Assembly: GCF_001968815.1 (NCBI RefSeq)
Contig: NZ_MIEQ01000039.1
Location: 1-60,045 of the forward strand
Reading direction: 5' to 3'
DNA length: 60,045 nt
Origin: Motiliproteus sp. MSK22-1
GTDB taxonomy: Bacteria; Pseudomonadota; Gammaproteobacteria; Pseudomonadales; Balneatricaceae
Below, one piece after another: positions 38,847 through 47,852 of the stretch (positions are counted from its first letter, which is position 1; each line of letters opens with the position of its first letter). The notes under the pieces are model-generated. The model was not told the DNA's origin, ran no database searches, and saw only the letters and a program-made list of their open reading frames with translations. The position numbers and the translations under genes are program-made.

Positions 38847-39359
38847 ATGATTCATCTTATATGTGGGCCAATAGGGGCCGGGAAAACAACTGTTGCTCAT
38901 ATCGTTTCTGAAAAATGCGGTGCTATTCGTTTTTCTGAAGATGAATGGCTTGATCGTCTTTTTGTAGCCGATGCTCCTGAAGGATTGTTGAATGAGCCGG
39001 TAGAGGATGTTACAGCATGGGCGGCAGAAAAATACCACCGCTGTCGAGGACAAATCTGGAAAATCTGTGACCAGCTGTTGGAACAGAGATTGTCAGTAGT
39101 ATTGGATGGCGCTGCAGCCAATAAAGAGCAACGTGATCTGATCAGAAAGAAAGCAAAGCAATATGATGTGGATTTTCAGCTTCATTATGTGACTGCTGAA
39201 GTTGAAACCAGGCGTCAACGAATTATTGAAAGAAATGCTGAAAAGAGTAAAACATTCTCCTTGAAAGTAACGCCTGAAATGTTTGACATGATGGAAGCTT
39301 TTTTTGAAGCTCCAACCACTGAAGAGCTTGTGGGAGCACAGATTATAGATAACTACTGA
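38847..39359 (+). CDS. Small P-loop kinase-like ATP-binding protein
   Basis: A 170-residue protein of the AAA_33/nucleoside-kinase-like group. The Walker A motif GPIGAGKTT lies at residues 5-13, and a lid-like RRQRIIERN region at about 128-136. Related proteins phosphorylate small molecules or tRNA-related substrates; the substrate here is unknown. AGGAG lies seven bases upstream. Gaps to the neighbours are 42 and 45 bases, suggesting one operon. Confidence 0.8.
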   Translation: MIHLICGPIGAGKTTVAHIVSEKCGAIRFSEDEWLDRLFVADAPEGLLNEPVEDVTAWAAEKYHRCRGQIWKICDQLLEQRLSVVLDGAAANKEQRDLIRKKAKQYDVDFQLHYVTAEVETRRQRIIERNAEKSKTFSLKVTPEMFDMMEAFFEAPTTEELVGAQIIDNY

Positions 39360-39404
39360 GGGTTGATTGATTAATGAGTTTCTTGATCGAGTAGTGGTAA
39401 TAGT

Positions 39405-39770
39405 ATGATTGAACGAGTTCGTGGTAACTATATTGGTCGGAACAAATCTTCTGCCTATAATGACCTGGTCTGCACCGTTGCTACATCTTCGGATACCCGT
39501 CTCGATATGTCGGGTCAAGTGAAAGATACCCTGGATACGATTGAAAAGAATCTGATCGAGCTTGGTTCTGGTAAGAACAGAATTATTTCGGCACAGGTTT
39601 ATATTGCCAGGATGGCTGATAAACCGATTATGGATAACATCTGGAAGAGTTGGATTGGTGACTATCCAGAAGATTGGCCCCAGAGAGCTTGCCTGGGGGT
39701 GAATCTTGAGGGGGACACGTTGATAGAAGTGACGGTAATGGCGGTAAGAGACACTGGAGAAAGCCCATAA
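39405..39770 (+). CDS. RidA family protein (YjgF/YER057c/UK114)
   Basis: RidA proteins hydrolyse reactive enamines and imines made by PLP enzymes. The 121-residue protein has the family length and segments QVKDTLDTIEKNL, AQVYIARMAD and PQRACLGVNL; the Arg in PQRACLG is in the place of the catalytic Arg105 of E. coli RidA. Imine-deaminase activity is therefore plausible. Last gene of the VOC-kinase-RidA unit. Confidence 0.85.
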   Translation: MIERVRGNYIGRNKSSAYNDLVCTVATSSDTRLDMSGQVKDTLDTIEKNLIELGSGKNRIISAQVYIARMADKPIMDNIWKSWIGDYPEDWPQRACLGVNLEGDTLIEVTVMAVRDTGESP

Positions 39771-39860
39771 GTAAAGAGGCTGATTATCTAATTCTGCTGC
39801 TGAAATACGATAAATGATTCTATGTTCTAATTGGTAGCACCCTCTTAATAAGAGCGCTTT

Positions 39861-40220
39861 CTATAGCCCCAGGTAGTTGGATATTTCATAGATATCGGGC
39901 TTGCCTTCCTCGAATCCGAAGTAACATACGTCTTCCTGATTCCCTGTTTTTTCATCAATAATTCCGATGACGAACTCGGTCTTATGCTGCCTGGCCAGTG
40001 AGTAGAGAAAATTAAGCGGCTCTTTTAACTCCATCCGCTTTTGTACTTCAATATGAATGCCCAGTCGCTCGGAAATCTGCTGAGATGGACTGGATTCCTG
40101 CTGGGCATGGCTGGCGTTGCTGGTGGATGATTCCAACCAGGCATTTATTGCCGAGCTAATATCCGTTTTTGGCAGAGCATCAATGCCATCTGTATGATCA
40201 ATCTGTACGTATAGTTTCAT
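39861..40220 (-). CDS. Hypothetical protein
   Basis: A 119-residue soluble protein I do not recognise. The N-terminal half has a Ser/Gln-rich linker (about 30-50). The C-terminal half looks folded, with EFVIGIIDEKTG and VCYFGFEEGKPDIYEI strands. Codon use and composition look real, but no clear ribosome-binding site is seen. Convergent with the RidA unit. Confidence 0.6.
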   Translation of the reverse strand: MKLYVQIDHTDGIDALPKTDISSAINAWLESSTSNASHAQQESSPSQQISERLGIHIEVQKRMELKEPLNFLYSLARQHKTEFVIGIIDEKTGNQEDVCYFGFEEGKPDIYEISNYLGL

Positions 40221-40529
40221 CGCTGTCCGGCTCTTGTCATTGATTAAATTGATAAAACTTAATCGAGAAATGTATTCGATATCGGCATAGCATTCTATCA
40301 GGGGAGCTCTTTAATAGACTAGCCGTGATTTTGGTCGCTGTACTTCTAAACCTGTACTGCGTTTAAAGGTTAAGTGGTGCTGTTTGCTAATGCTAAAAAT
40401 AAGAACAAATCTTAAGGTGTAATTCCTCATCTTCGACTAATCTGATTGTAAAGAAATGGATACTGTCCAGAACCGGTTGCCGCGCAGAACCCACTTCCGT
40501 GCAGAACCGACTTTCATAGGGAGCTTGCG
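40221..40529. other. Divergent intergenic region
   Basis: No gene is seen. Near its right end, two imperfect 17-base direct repeats (CCGCGCAGAACCCACTT and CCGTGCAGAACCGACTT) lie in tandem just upstream of the GGGAG site of the dioxygenase-like gene; they could be a binding site or a small duplication. Confidence 0.4.
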
Positions 40530-41339
40530 ATGATAAACCTGTATGCCAGAGACTCTATCATCGAATTCATAGTTAAAAAGCTTGATTACAAGCTTCGTTG
40601 TGCGCTTTCAAAACACAGGGTTCCGACAATTCATCAAAAGGCATTAGAGACCCTGCGTAGAGATGGGTGTGTGGTTTTTCCTGAATACTTTACTCTTCAG
40701 CAGGTGGCAGAATTTCAAGCAGATATTGAACAGGCTAAACGTAATGCATCTGCCGACAGGATAAAGTATGGCCATATTGATACCGGTATTTCCCGTGTTT
40801 TTGATCTGACAGAGGTTGCACCCTCTACTAACATCATTTTTGAAGATCCAATGGTGCTGGATATCATTAAAGGTTATTGCTCACGAGATTGCCGGTTACT
40901 TAGAAGTTTCTACGAGGAAAAAAAAGAACTCGGAGTCTCTTCACAATCGAATCATACTCATTTTGACGACTGGCGCCACCGGGTCAAGGTCTGGGTTTAT
41001 CTGACGGATGTGACAGAGAAACAGGCGCCCACCAGGATCATGCTCGGTAGTCAAAAAGATCATTGGTGGCGGTTCTGGCATGAATACAACTATTACCTTC
41101 ATTTTCGTACCGATGAAAATAATCAATTTACGCCCTTAACAGATTATTCCGGAATGTTCTGGCCTCATGAGGTTGAGACGATTCGAAAGAGATGGAACTA
41201 TCGTGAAAAAGCGATCACCGGTAAAGCAGGTACTCTGTTTATCTTCGATTCTCGTGCCCTGCATCGGTCCACGGTACTGGAAGAGGGGGAGCGTAAAATC
41301 ATTACCGGTTATTACACCTATAAGGGCCTTGGCCTATAA
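40530..41339 (+). CDS. Phytanoyl-CoA dioxygenase (PhyH)-like protein
   Basis: A 269-residue Fe(II)/2-oxoglutarate-dependent oxygenase fold. The metal ligands are His144 and Asp146 in THFDDW and His245 in RALHRST, with an Arg a few residues after each. The first 40 residues are basic and not family-specific. A GGGAG site lies six bases before ATG. The substrate cannot be told; neighbours give no pathway context. Confidence 0.82.
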   Translation: MINLYARDSIIEFIVKKLDYKLRCALSKHRVPTIHQKALETLRRDGCVVFPEYFTLQQVAEFQADIEQAKRNASADRIKYGHIDTGISRVFDLTEVAPSTNIIFEDPMVLDIIKGYCSRDCRLLRSFYEEKKELGVSSQSNHTHFDDWRHRVKVWVYLTDVTEKQAPTRIMLGSQKDHWWRFWHEYNYYLHFRTDENNQFTPLTDYSGMFWPHEVETIRKRWNYREKAITGKAGTLFIFDSRALHRSTVLEEGERKIITGYYTYKGLGL

Positions 41340-41394
41340 GGCGAACAGGAGCAGCATTCAGCTCATGGAGCCTGGGTCTTTTAGGCATTGCTGA

Positions 41395-42057
41395 TCAAAA
41401 AGTCTGTCCAAGTACTGACAGGTAATGATTAACCTTCTGAGAAGAGAGGTTTTCAGGGTTAAGTTTATCTGCAATTTTGAGCACCAGTTCCAATTGTTTT
41501 AGCGAGTTCTGATCGTTGTCAGTGAGTGAAGCAGCTGTTTCAGAGTGCCTGTACTGGCTTAATTCAGCGGTGACTGTTTTTATATCCGTGGCCATGGAAG
41601 AGGGGGTTGAACCATCAAAATTGTTGATGATGGATTTAGCTTTTTGTAAGGTGCTTATCAGGTTGTCGCTGGCGTCTACCTCCTTCAACTGCTTGCTAAA
41701 ACGATCAATAAACTGGGTTAGATCACCGAGAGCACCGGTAAGTTCTTGGTTGTCTGAAGTGGTGGAGGCTGGGCTTAGTCTGTTTGCTTCCTCTGAGCTG
41801 AGAAACCCGTATTCTTTTAAACGTTCAATAAATGCAGGCGTAATTTTTAGCGTATGAGGCCCGCCGCTAAAAAACTCTTCGTTGAGTTTTTGGATTTTCT
41901 GCGCTCTGGTTGAAAGATCAACATTGGAGCGATTACCTTCTTGTGTATCAGCTGATTTATTCTCTGCGACATTATTGGCAGCGGAAGCCGAAGCCGTTTC
42001 TATATCGTTGTTTTGCACGCTGGGAGCTTCGTAACGGATTGAACTGATACTGGACAT
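41395..42057 (-). CDS. Hypothetical soluble protein
   Basis: A 220-residue protein I do not recognise. The first 50 residues are Ser/Ala/Asn-rich and likely disordered, followed by predicted helices (about 53-220) with heptad-like leucines and one glycine-proline patch. There is no signal peptide. A disordered start before a helical body is also seen in flagellar or type III secreted proteins, but no such genes are here. AAAAGGA directly precedes the ATG. Confidence 0.6.
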   Translation of the reverse strand: MSSISSIRYEAPSVQNNDIETASASAANNVAENKSADTQEGNRSNVDLSTRAQKIQKLNEEFFSGGPHTLKITPAFIERLKEYGFLSSEEANRLSPASTTSDNQELTGALGDLTQFIDRFSKQLKEVDASDNLISTLQKAKSIINNFDGSTPSSMATDIKTVTAELSQYRHSETAASLTDNDQNSLKQLELVLKIADKLNPENLSSQKVNHYLSVLGQTF

Positions 42058-42365
42058 TCCTTTTGGTCCTATAGTGAGGGTACCCGGGTCGGTAACCTGA
42101 TTAAGTGTCTTGATTATTTAATTTCGTTAATAGGCATATACAAGATATGTGCCACTGTTTAAATGTAAAAAACTCCCTGATTGTGGGGAATGTTTGAACC
42201 CTATTCTTCGGGTCTGGCAGTTAATTGCATCTGATGCGGCAAAATATAGCCTTATCAGGAGCCCGAATGAATTTCAGGGCGTTATAAAACAACCAATAAA
42301 AAAGCACTGCGGTGGCAGTGCTTTTTGCGTCTCTAGAGCTCGGTTGTGCTGATTTGGCCGTTGCT
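42058..42365. other. Non-coding gap before the beta-helix gene
   Basis: No supported gene. It holds the upstream region of the 220-residue hypothetical and the terminator of the beta-helix gene (separate entry). Confidence 0.4.
42298..42326 (-). terminator. Strong bidirectional terminator after the beta-helix gene
   Basis: A perfect 12-bp stem (AAAAAGCACTGC with GCAGTGCTTTTT) closes a GGTG loop. A T-run is present on both strands. It lies 40 bases after the stop of the minus-strand beta-helix gene. Confidence 0.92.
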
Positions 42366-45300
42366 TTATTGAGCGTCTAGCCTGACGTCATCCAACAGGT
42401 AATCCGGATAGATACTATTGTTGTCATGATCATAGACTTCAAAGTAAACACGTGCCCGTTGAAGCGTGCCTGTGGGGGTAAACGTGGCGCTGCCGCTGAG
42501 CTTAAACCATTCGTTTGAAGGAGGGTTACTCAGATTGGCTATCTTAATCCAGTGGCGGCCACTATCATCAGTGTAATCAATAGTCATTTTAACTCTGTCG
42601 GAATCGCCGGATATCTTGAGCCAGGCGCTGCCCGAGTAGAGAGTGTCAGCTTGCAGATAGTCGGTAACAAATTGCTCTGTTCCGTGATATCGCTTATTAC
42701 GGCCTGTGACCGATAAGGAATATCCGCCCGAGTGTGCATCAGCCGCAGACTGAGTAATGGTCGCGCTGTTTGCTGACCAGGAGACTGTGCTGTTTTCAAA
42801 CCCTCCATTTATGATTACTGCGCCGGTATGACGAACTTCGATGAGTAGTGTGGATTGAGCATCAGCTCCGTGGCCATCAGAAACATTGATAGTAAATGTA
42901 TTCAGACCTAGGTCATCAGTGGTGGGGAGGCCAGTTAATACTCCGCTTGCTTCGACAGTTAACCAGGCAGGACCACTAAGCTTTGAAAATGTGAGCTGAT
43001 CTCCATCAGCATCTTCAGCGTCTTCGATTAAAGAGCTATTGAATACACTACCTATATTAACCTGATTCTTATCAATGGGGTTTGCCATAAAGACTGGAGG
43101 ATGGTTCACATCCGCAACGGAAATCTCAATGACGGCTTCATCGCTTCCGCCGTTTCCATCAATTACTTGAACAAGAAATTGATTAATTCCTACGTCAGCA
43201 TTTTCTGGAGTTCCGCTGACATCTCCGTCAATGCTCAGAGCGAGCCATTCCGGTCCGCTGAGTTTTTGAAACGCCAATGGATCGCCCTCTGGATCAATAA
43301 CAGCACTAACGATTGATTGGGTGTAATTTTCGCTCTCAATTGCTTCAGCCAGAGAAACCGGATTTGCAGTAAATTGAGGTGGCTGGTTGCCAGGGAACTG
43401 ACGTTCCATAAACACATCATCAATCCGATAATCAGAATAGTTCCCGTTTCCATTACTGTCATAGACTTCGAAGTAAACCCTTGCCTTCTGTAGTGTTCCT
43501 ATCCAGGACATATCGACACTGCCGGAAATCTGGAACCATTCGCCTATCGTTGGATTACTTTGATTGACAATATTGTTCCAGTGCCGACCGGTATCATCCG
43601 TATAATCAAGAGACATTTTGACCCGGTCAGAAGGCGACTCGATTTTGAGCCATGCGCTTCCCACATAAGTCGAGCCATTGGTTACCCGATCTATGATCGT
43701 CTGGTCTAATCCGTAGTAACGTGCTGTTCGATCAGATATCAGCATTGATTGAGGTTTAGAATGAAAATCAAGCGTATCGGGTGTCAGGGTTGCGTTGTAC
43801 TCGTTCCAGTCAATCGTGCCTTTGCTGAATTTTCCATTCTTAATAATGTCCAGAGAGGTTGCGGCATCCGGGCCAAACCGCATTCGGGACTGTCCGGATT
43901 CGTGGGCTCCAATATCGGGTAATCCATTGGCGTTATCATTAAAATTAGCAAGGGGTATGCCGGCATCATAGCCTGCAGAGCTGGAGTCAAGCTGAAAGTT
44001 TCCGGTTCCTTCCTGATCCAGTTCCCAATTCCCCTGTCCGTAGTTGAGAGCATAATAGGGACGGTCGTTGATTCCGTTAGGTTCACTCCCTTCGTAAGCT
44101 GTGATTTGGCCATGGTAGAGATCAAAGTCAAAGCTATTGCTGGTATCGAGTCCTCTGTCTTTTATCGCTGCCGCGCTGCTTTTATACATATGGAGAATAT
44201 TATTTCGTGCAATCAGATTATCCATTCCAGTACCGTGATCGGTGATACCTGAGTGGTTACCGATATATTCTCCGTTGGTATCCTGTGGTTGAAGAATGCT
44301 ATTGTGGAACACATAGATTCTGCCGCCCCAGTAGATACCGTGATCCCCTGTTCCACCATCATCTCCACCAGCTTTAACAAATACGCCGTTGTGGGAGTTA
44401 TCTGAACAATCAGTAATCGTGGTGATATTGCGCCAGATATAAGTAGGGCCAACAGACACGGTTGCAGTAGCAACATCGGTGTAAGTGTGACTGAAGTAAT
44501 TTCCCCAGATTCTTATATTTTTTCCGGCGCCTTCTGACTCGACTGCATCATCCCAGTTGTACGAAAAAATATTTCCATAGATATCCATGTCCGCTTTAGC
44601 GAAGCCACCGTAGGAAAAGTTGTGCTTGCCGCCAACTATATCGTTGAAGCGGTGATCATTATCGGAGTAAAAATGGTTGTAGCGAATAACATGATTACCC
44701 TGGGTTTGATACAGGGTAACGCCATGGGGGCCGTTAGGGTGGTCATCATTGGTTTCCGGATTGATTTCATCCCAACTATTGGAATCCGTACTTGGATGGT
44801 GAATTTGGTTCCGCTGGATGATTATCTGCTGAATGTTTTCGGTGTTGGCGGAACCAACCACATAAACCCCCGCCTGTTGATTGATACCAAACGGGCAAGG
44901 ACCCGAGCCACAGATGCCATTGCTACCCCAGTCGCTGATATCGTTATCTTCGATAATGACTTTCTTTTGAGTGTATTCTTCTGAAGTGGGCTCAATACTG
45001 ATTGCTGACTTATTTGCTCCTTTCAGTGTTAATCCCCTGACAATGACGTAAGAGGCATTAATTTCAATGTTGTGGTCGGCGTTTTTTGCAACATCTATAG
45101 TGGCCTCTCCGGTTGAACCAACGGTATATAAACGATAGCTATCCGGAGTCCCTGATTCAGTAATACGCAGTGTTTGATCTGATAAGGCTGGCAATTCAAT
45201 GACTTCTCCTATCGGAAAGTCTTCGCTCCAGGTGGTGCCGGTTAATAGTTTAGTAGTACCACTCTGGTCAAGCTTCAGCTCTATCTCGTAAGTAGTATCG

Positions 45301-46109
45301 GGAGTTAGATGAACCAGGCTCCCTCTATATTCCGCGTTTCGTTCATCGAACCATAAATCAAGTCCATCTTGCCATTCAGTTTCATGTTGTTGTCGATACC
45401 TGACTTTTGCGGTGTTTTCATTTGAGCCGTCCGTTGGGCTCCAGTATAAACCCAGTGATTCAAACGTCGGCACGATGCTTTTATCGCCGATGGGTTCCTG
45501 AGGCGTTAATTCAAGATTAATATCATCAATCAGGTAATTGGAATAAATACCGTTGTTTTGATCATCATCGACTTCAAAATATACAACAGCTCGATCAAGA
45601 GTTCCTGACCATGAGGCGGTAAATCCTCCTGAAATATGGTACCACTGGTTGGCAACGGGGTTGTTTATAACGGCCACTCGTTGATATTCACGACTTCCAT
45701 TTGCAAGGTAATACTTGATCGTCATTTTCACCTGGTCAGAGGGGGATGACAGCTTAATCCAGGCTCCGCCCATATACAGAGAATCAAGAGATATTCGATC
45801 AGTGATGTCCTGCAATGTTCCATGATGTTTTTTGGTTCTGTTACTGATCTGAAGAGCCTGGAGACCCTTATGCATATCCTCTGTGGTGATCGATATACTT
45901 GCGCCATAGGGCTCCCAGAACTGTATCGGGTCGGCTTCGATATCTCCATTTTCAATTAAGTCTGCACCCAGCGCCATAACGGCAGCAGGGAAAAGATGGG
46001 TTATGGTTAAACAGAAAATGAGTGTTAATCCTGGAATGTTTCTGATAATTCGCTGGAACTTGAATATGGGCTCTGAACATGTTGATTCCCTGGATATTAG
46101 ATCTTCCAT
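42366..46109 (-). CDS. Large secreted beta-helix protein with three CBM-like modules
   Basis: The 1247-residue product has a long N-region, a hydrophobic export segment (about 25-48) and a mature start near GADLIENG. Modules in order: CBM_4_9-like domain 1 (about 48-210), an Ig/FN3-like domain (about 215-305), a right-handed parallel beta-helix (about 330-730, many N-I-I-R-N type rungs), CBM-like domain 2 (about 750-905), two cadherin-like Ig domains (about 905-1095, each with DPEGDPL/DADGDQL-type calcium motifs) and CBM-like domain 3 (about 1098-1247). The three CBM modules are clear internal paralogues sharing GxAWxK, SDRVKM and RVYFEV segments. Polysaccharide binding or degradation, or surface adhesion, is likely. 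AAGGGATAATG supports the start. No secretion gene is nearby. Confidence 0.85.
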   Translation of the reverse strand: MEDLISRESTCSEPIFKFQRIIRNIPGLTLIFCLTITHLFPAAVMALGADLIENGDIEADPIQFWEPYGASISITTEDMHKGLQALQISNRTKKHHGTLQDITDRISLDSLYMGGAWIKLSSPSDQVKMTIKYYLANGSREYQRVAVINNPVANQWYHISGGFTASWSGTLDRAVVYFEVDDDQNNGIYSNYLIDDINLELTPQEPIGDKSIVPTFESLGLYWSPTDGSNENTAKVRYRQQHETEWQDGLDLWFDERNAEYRGSLVHLTPDTTYEIELKLDQSGTTKLLTGTTWSEDFPIGEVIELPALSDQTLRITESGTPDSYRLYTVGSTGEATIDVAKNADHNIEINASYVIVRGLTLKGANKSAISIEPTSEEYTQKKVIIEDNDISDWGSNGICGSGPCPFGINQQAGVYVVGSANTENIQQIIIQRNQIHHPSTDSNSWDEINPETNDDHPNGPHGVTLYQTQGNHVIRYNHFYSDNDHRFNDIVGGKHNFSYGGFAKADMDIYGNIFSYNWDDAVESEGAGKNIRIWGNYFSHTYTDVATATVSVGPTYIWRNITTITDCSDNSHNGVFVKAGGDDGGTGDHGIYWGGRIYVFHNSILQPQDTNGEYIGNHSGITDHGTGMDNLIARNNILHMYKSSAAAIKDRGLDTSNSFDFDLYHGQITAYEGSEPNGINDRPYYALNYGQGNWELDQEGTGNFQLDSSSAGYDAGIPLANFNDNANGLPDIGAHESGQSRMRFGPDAATSLDIIKNGKFSKGTIDWNEYNATLTPDTLDFHSKPQSMLISDRTARYYGLDQTIIDRVTNGSTYVGSAWLKIESPSDRVKMSLDYTDDTGRHWNNIVNQSNPTIGEWFQISGSVDMSWIGTLQKARVYFEVYDSNGNGNYSDYRIDDVFMERQFPGNQPPQFTANPVSLAEAIESENYTQSIVSAVIDPEGDPLAFQKLSGPEWLALSIDGDVSGTPENADVGINQFLVQVIDGNGGSDEAVIEISVADVNHPPVFMANPIDKNQVNIGSVFNSSLIEDAEDADGDQLTFSKLSGPAWLTVEASGVLTGLPTTDDLGLNTFTINVSDGHGADAQSTLLIEVRHTGAVIINGGFENSTVSWSANSATITQSAADAHSGGYSLSVTGRNKRYHGTEQFVTDYLQADTLYSGSAWLKISGDSDRVKMTIDYTDDSGRHWIKIANLSNPPSNEWFKLSGSATFTPTGTLQRARVYFEVYDHDNNSIYPDYLLDDVRLDAQ

Positions 46110-46805
46110 TATCCCTTTCCTCTTAATAATGGCTGCTGTGATTGGGTGTTGATAGTCACCGTTTTTGAATAATTGTTACAATAAGGTTTTATTAATTTAT
46201 CTATGATAATTAGAAATAACATAGCCGTTAAATCAACGGAAATCCTGATTAAATAAAGAATGATCTGAATCATTTATTATCAGGCTTATAGTATTTATTT
46301 TAATTAGAGTTAGTTAAATTAAATGATACTAATATTTTATGAAATGCTTGAAATAAACTCGAAAGATGAATACTTCAGTAAAGAAACCTAAGTAGTTTAT
46401 CAGTGCGTACACATCTTCTTCGAACTTTACTGCGTTTACGGAGAGTAGAATAGTGAGTTGAGTTGCAAGCGGAACAATCAAGTATCAAGTCCTTAACGAT
46501 CCGTCAAAATTGAAATTTATATCCTAAAAACATTTATTTATCAATGTGATAATTTGTTTTTGTGTTTTTGGAAAAGACCTTAATGGTCTTTGTCAAAATG
46601 AACAATGGCTGCTTCCTTCGCTATTTGTAACTTATTTAATGAGCGGGTCGAGGGAATCGGGTCCATACTGTTGAACGTTGGAATTATTTGTTTTCAGAAC
46701 CTAAATTGTCAAGGTTATCCGAATATAGGGACAACAGTTACCGCTGTACATGACGTTGGCCTGTTGGGGTAGGCATTGAGGGTATATTTGTATGGAGTCG
46801 ATTTT
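46110..46805. other. AT-rich non-coding region
   Basis: About 700 bases without a supported gene, clearly more AT-rich than average. It contains small hairpins (CCGTT-AAATC-AACGG at 46226-46240 and AAAGACC-TTAAT-GGTCTTT at 46573-46591). It must hold the promoters of the divergent beta-helix gene and the small secreted-protein gene; none could be assigned. Confidence 0.45.
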
Positions 46806-47450
46806 ATGAATAATAAACTGTGTGCGGCCTTATTGGGTATGGGAGTGATGTTTGGTTCATTTTCAGTTAGTGCTGAAGATCGGCCGATGGGTTTTTTTGT
46901 GACAAGTGTGGGGATGGGAAATGGTGGCGATCTGGGAGGTCTGGAAGGCGCGGATGCACACTGTAAAAAACTGGCGACAGCAGTCGGAGCAGGGAATCGG
47001 GATTGGCGTGCCTATCTCAGTACTGAAGCACCAAAGAAAAGAGGCGTTTTTGCTCGCCAAAGGATCGGTAACGGTCCTTGGTACAATGCCCATGGTGTTC
47101 TTATCGCAACTAATGCCACAGATCTTCATCTTTATAACAAGACGATAACGCTTGAGACCGCGCTTGATGAGGCGGGTAATAGAATTAAGGGCCGTGGTGA
47201 CAAACCAAACGAACACGATATTCTTACCGGCACCCAGGAAGATGGAACGCCTTATTTTCCTGATGATAAGGACCATACCTGCAACAATTGGACGAGCAGT
47301 AATGAGGGTAGCGCCCAGCTAGGGCATCATGATCGTCACGGCGGTGGTAATACTTCCTGGAATTCAGCTCATGCCTCTCGGGGCTGCAGCCAGGAAGCCC
47401 TTAAAAAAACTGGCGGGGCGGGGAAGTTCTATTGTTTTGCCGCAGACTAG
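46806..47450 (+). CDS. Small secreted protein, possible lectin-like fold
   Basis: A 214-residue exported protein with a signal peptide (about 1-23, ending VSAE). The mature part opens GFFVTSVGMGNGGDLGGLEGADAHC, followed by WRAYLST and WNSAHASRGC. This resembles a widespread group of exported proteins annotated as hypothetical or lectin-like. Cys residues may form disulfides. The ATG at 46806 is preferred over one at 46776 because GGAG lies eight bases upstream and it gives a normal signal peptide. Function unknown. Confidence 0.75.
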   Translation: MNNKLCAALLGMGVMFGSFSVSAEDRPMGFFVTSVGMGNGGDLGGLEGADAHCKKLATAVGAGNRDWRAYLSTEAPKKRGVFARQRIGNGPWYNAHGVLIATNATDLHLYNKTITLETALDEAGNRIKGRGDKPNEHDILTGTQEDGTPYFPDDKDHTCNNWTSSNEGSAQLGHHDRHGGGNTSWNSAHASRGCSQEALKKTGGAGKFYCFAAD

Positions 47451-47633
47451 TCGGGTTTTTTCGATTGTTACAGAGTACTTGGTCCGAGGAAAGCAAGTAC
47501 TCTGTGAAATATGAGTGAGCTTGTCTTCAAAACAGGGGTGTCATTCTGACAGTCGGCCTGTTTTGCTTAATATACAGCGCTTTAATTGTGTACTGTGTTT
47601 TGACTACAAACAGCCCCAGACAGTACAGTCGCA

Positions 47634-47852
47634 TCAGCGATTGAATTGGGCAACTTGGTTTTGCTGGCTCATTACACGTTGGGCTAAGTCTGCGGTAGCA
47701 GTGTCTATTTTCTTTGCACTGACGGCAGACTCTTCTGAGACTCGACTGATCTTCGCAATACTCTGATTTAACTTTTCACCTAAGGCTTTGCTTGCTTTTA
47801 CCGTTTGCTCGCGTTTAATTGAATTTCCGACCAGGAGGCGAAATTCATGCAT
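47634..47852 (-). CDS. Possible small protein divergent from and overlapping the OxyR-like gene
   Basis: A 72-residue frame whose later part (KASKALGEKLNQSIAKISR onward) is helical with plausible heptads and ordinary codon use. Its first codons overlap the start and ribosome-binding site of the regulator on the other strand, so the exact start is doubtful and it may be a 5'-truncated gene remnant. No family recognised. Confidence 0.35.
   Translation of the reverse strand: MHEFRLLVGNSIKREQTVKASKALGEKLNQSIAKISRVSEESAVSAKKIDTATADLAQRVMSQQNQVAQFNR

Noticed and set aside
42149-42352. A 67-codon plus-strand frame running through the beta-helix gene terminator
   Set aside because: It reads through a perfect terminator hairpin, and nothing supports translation.
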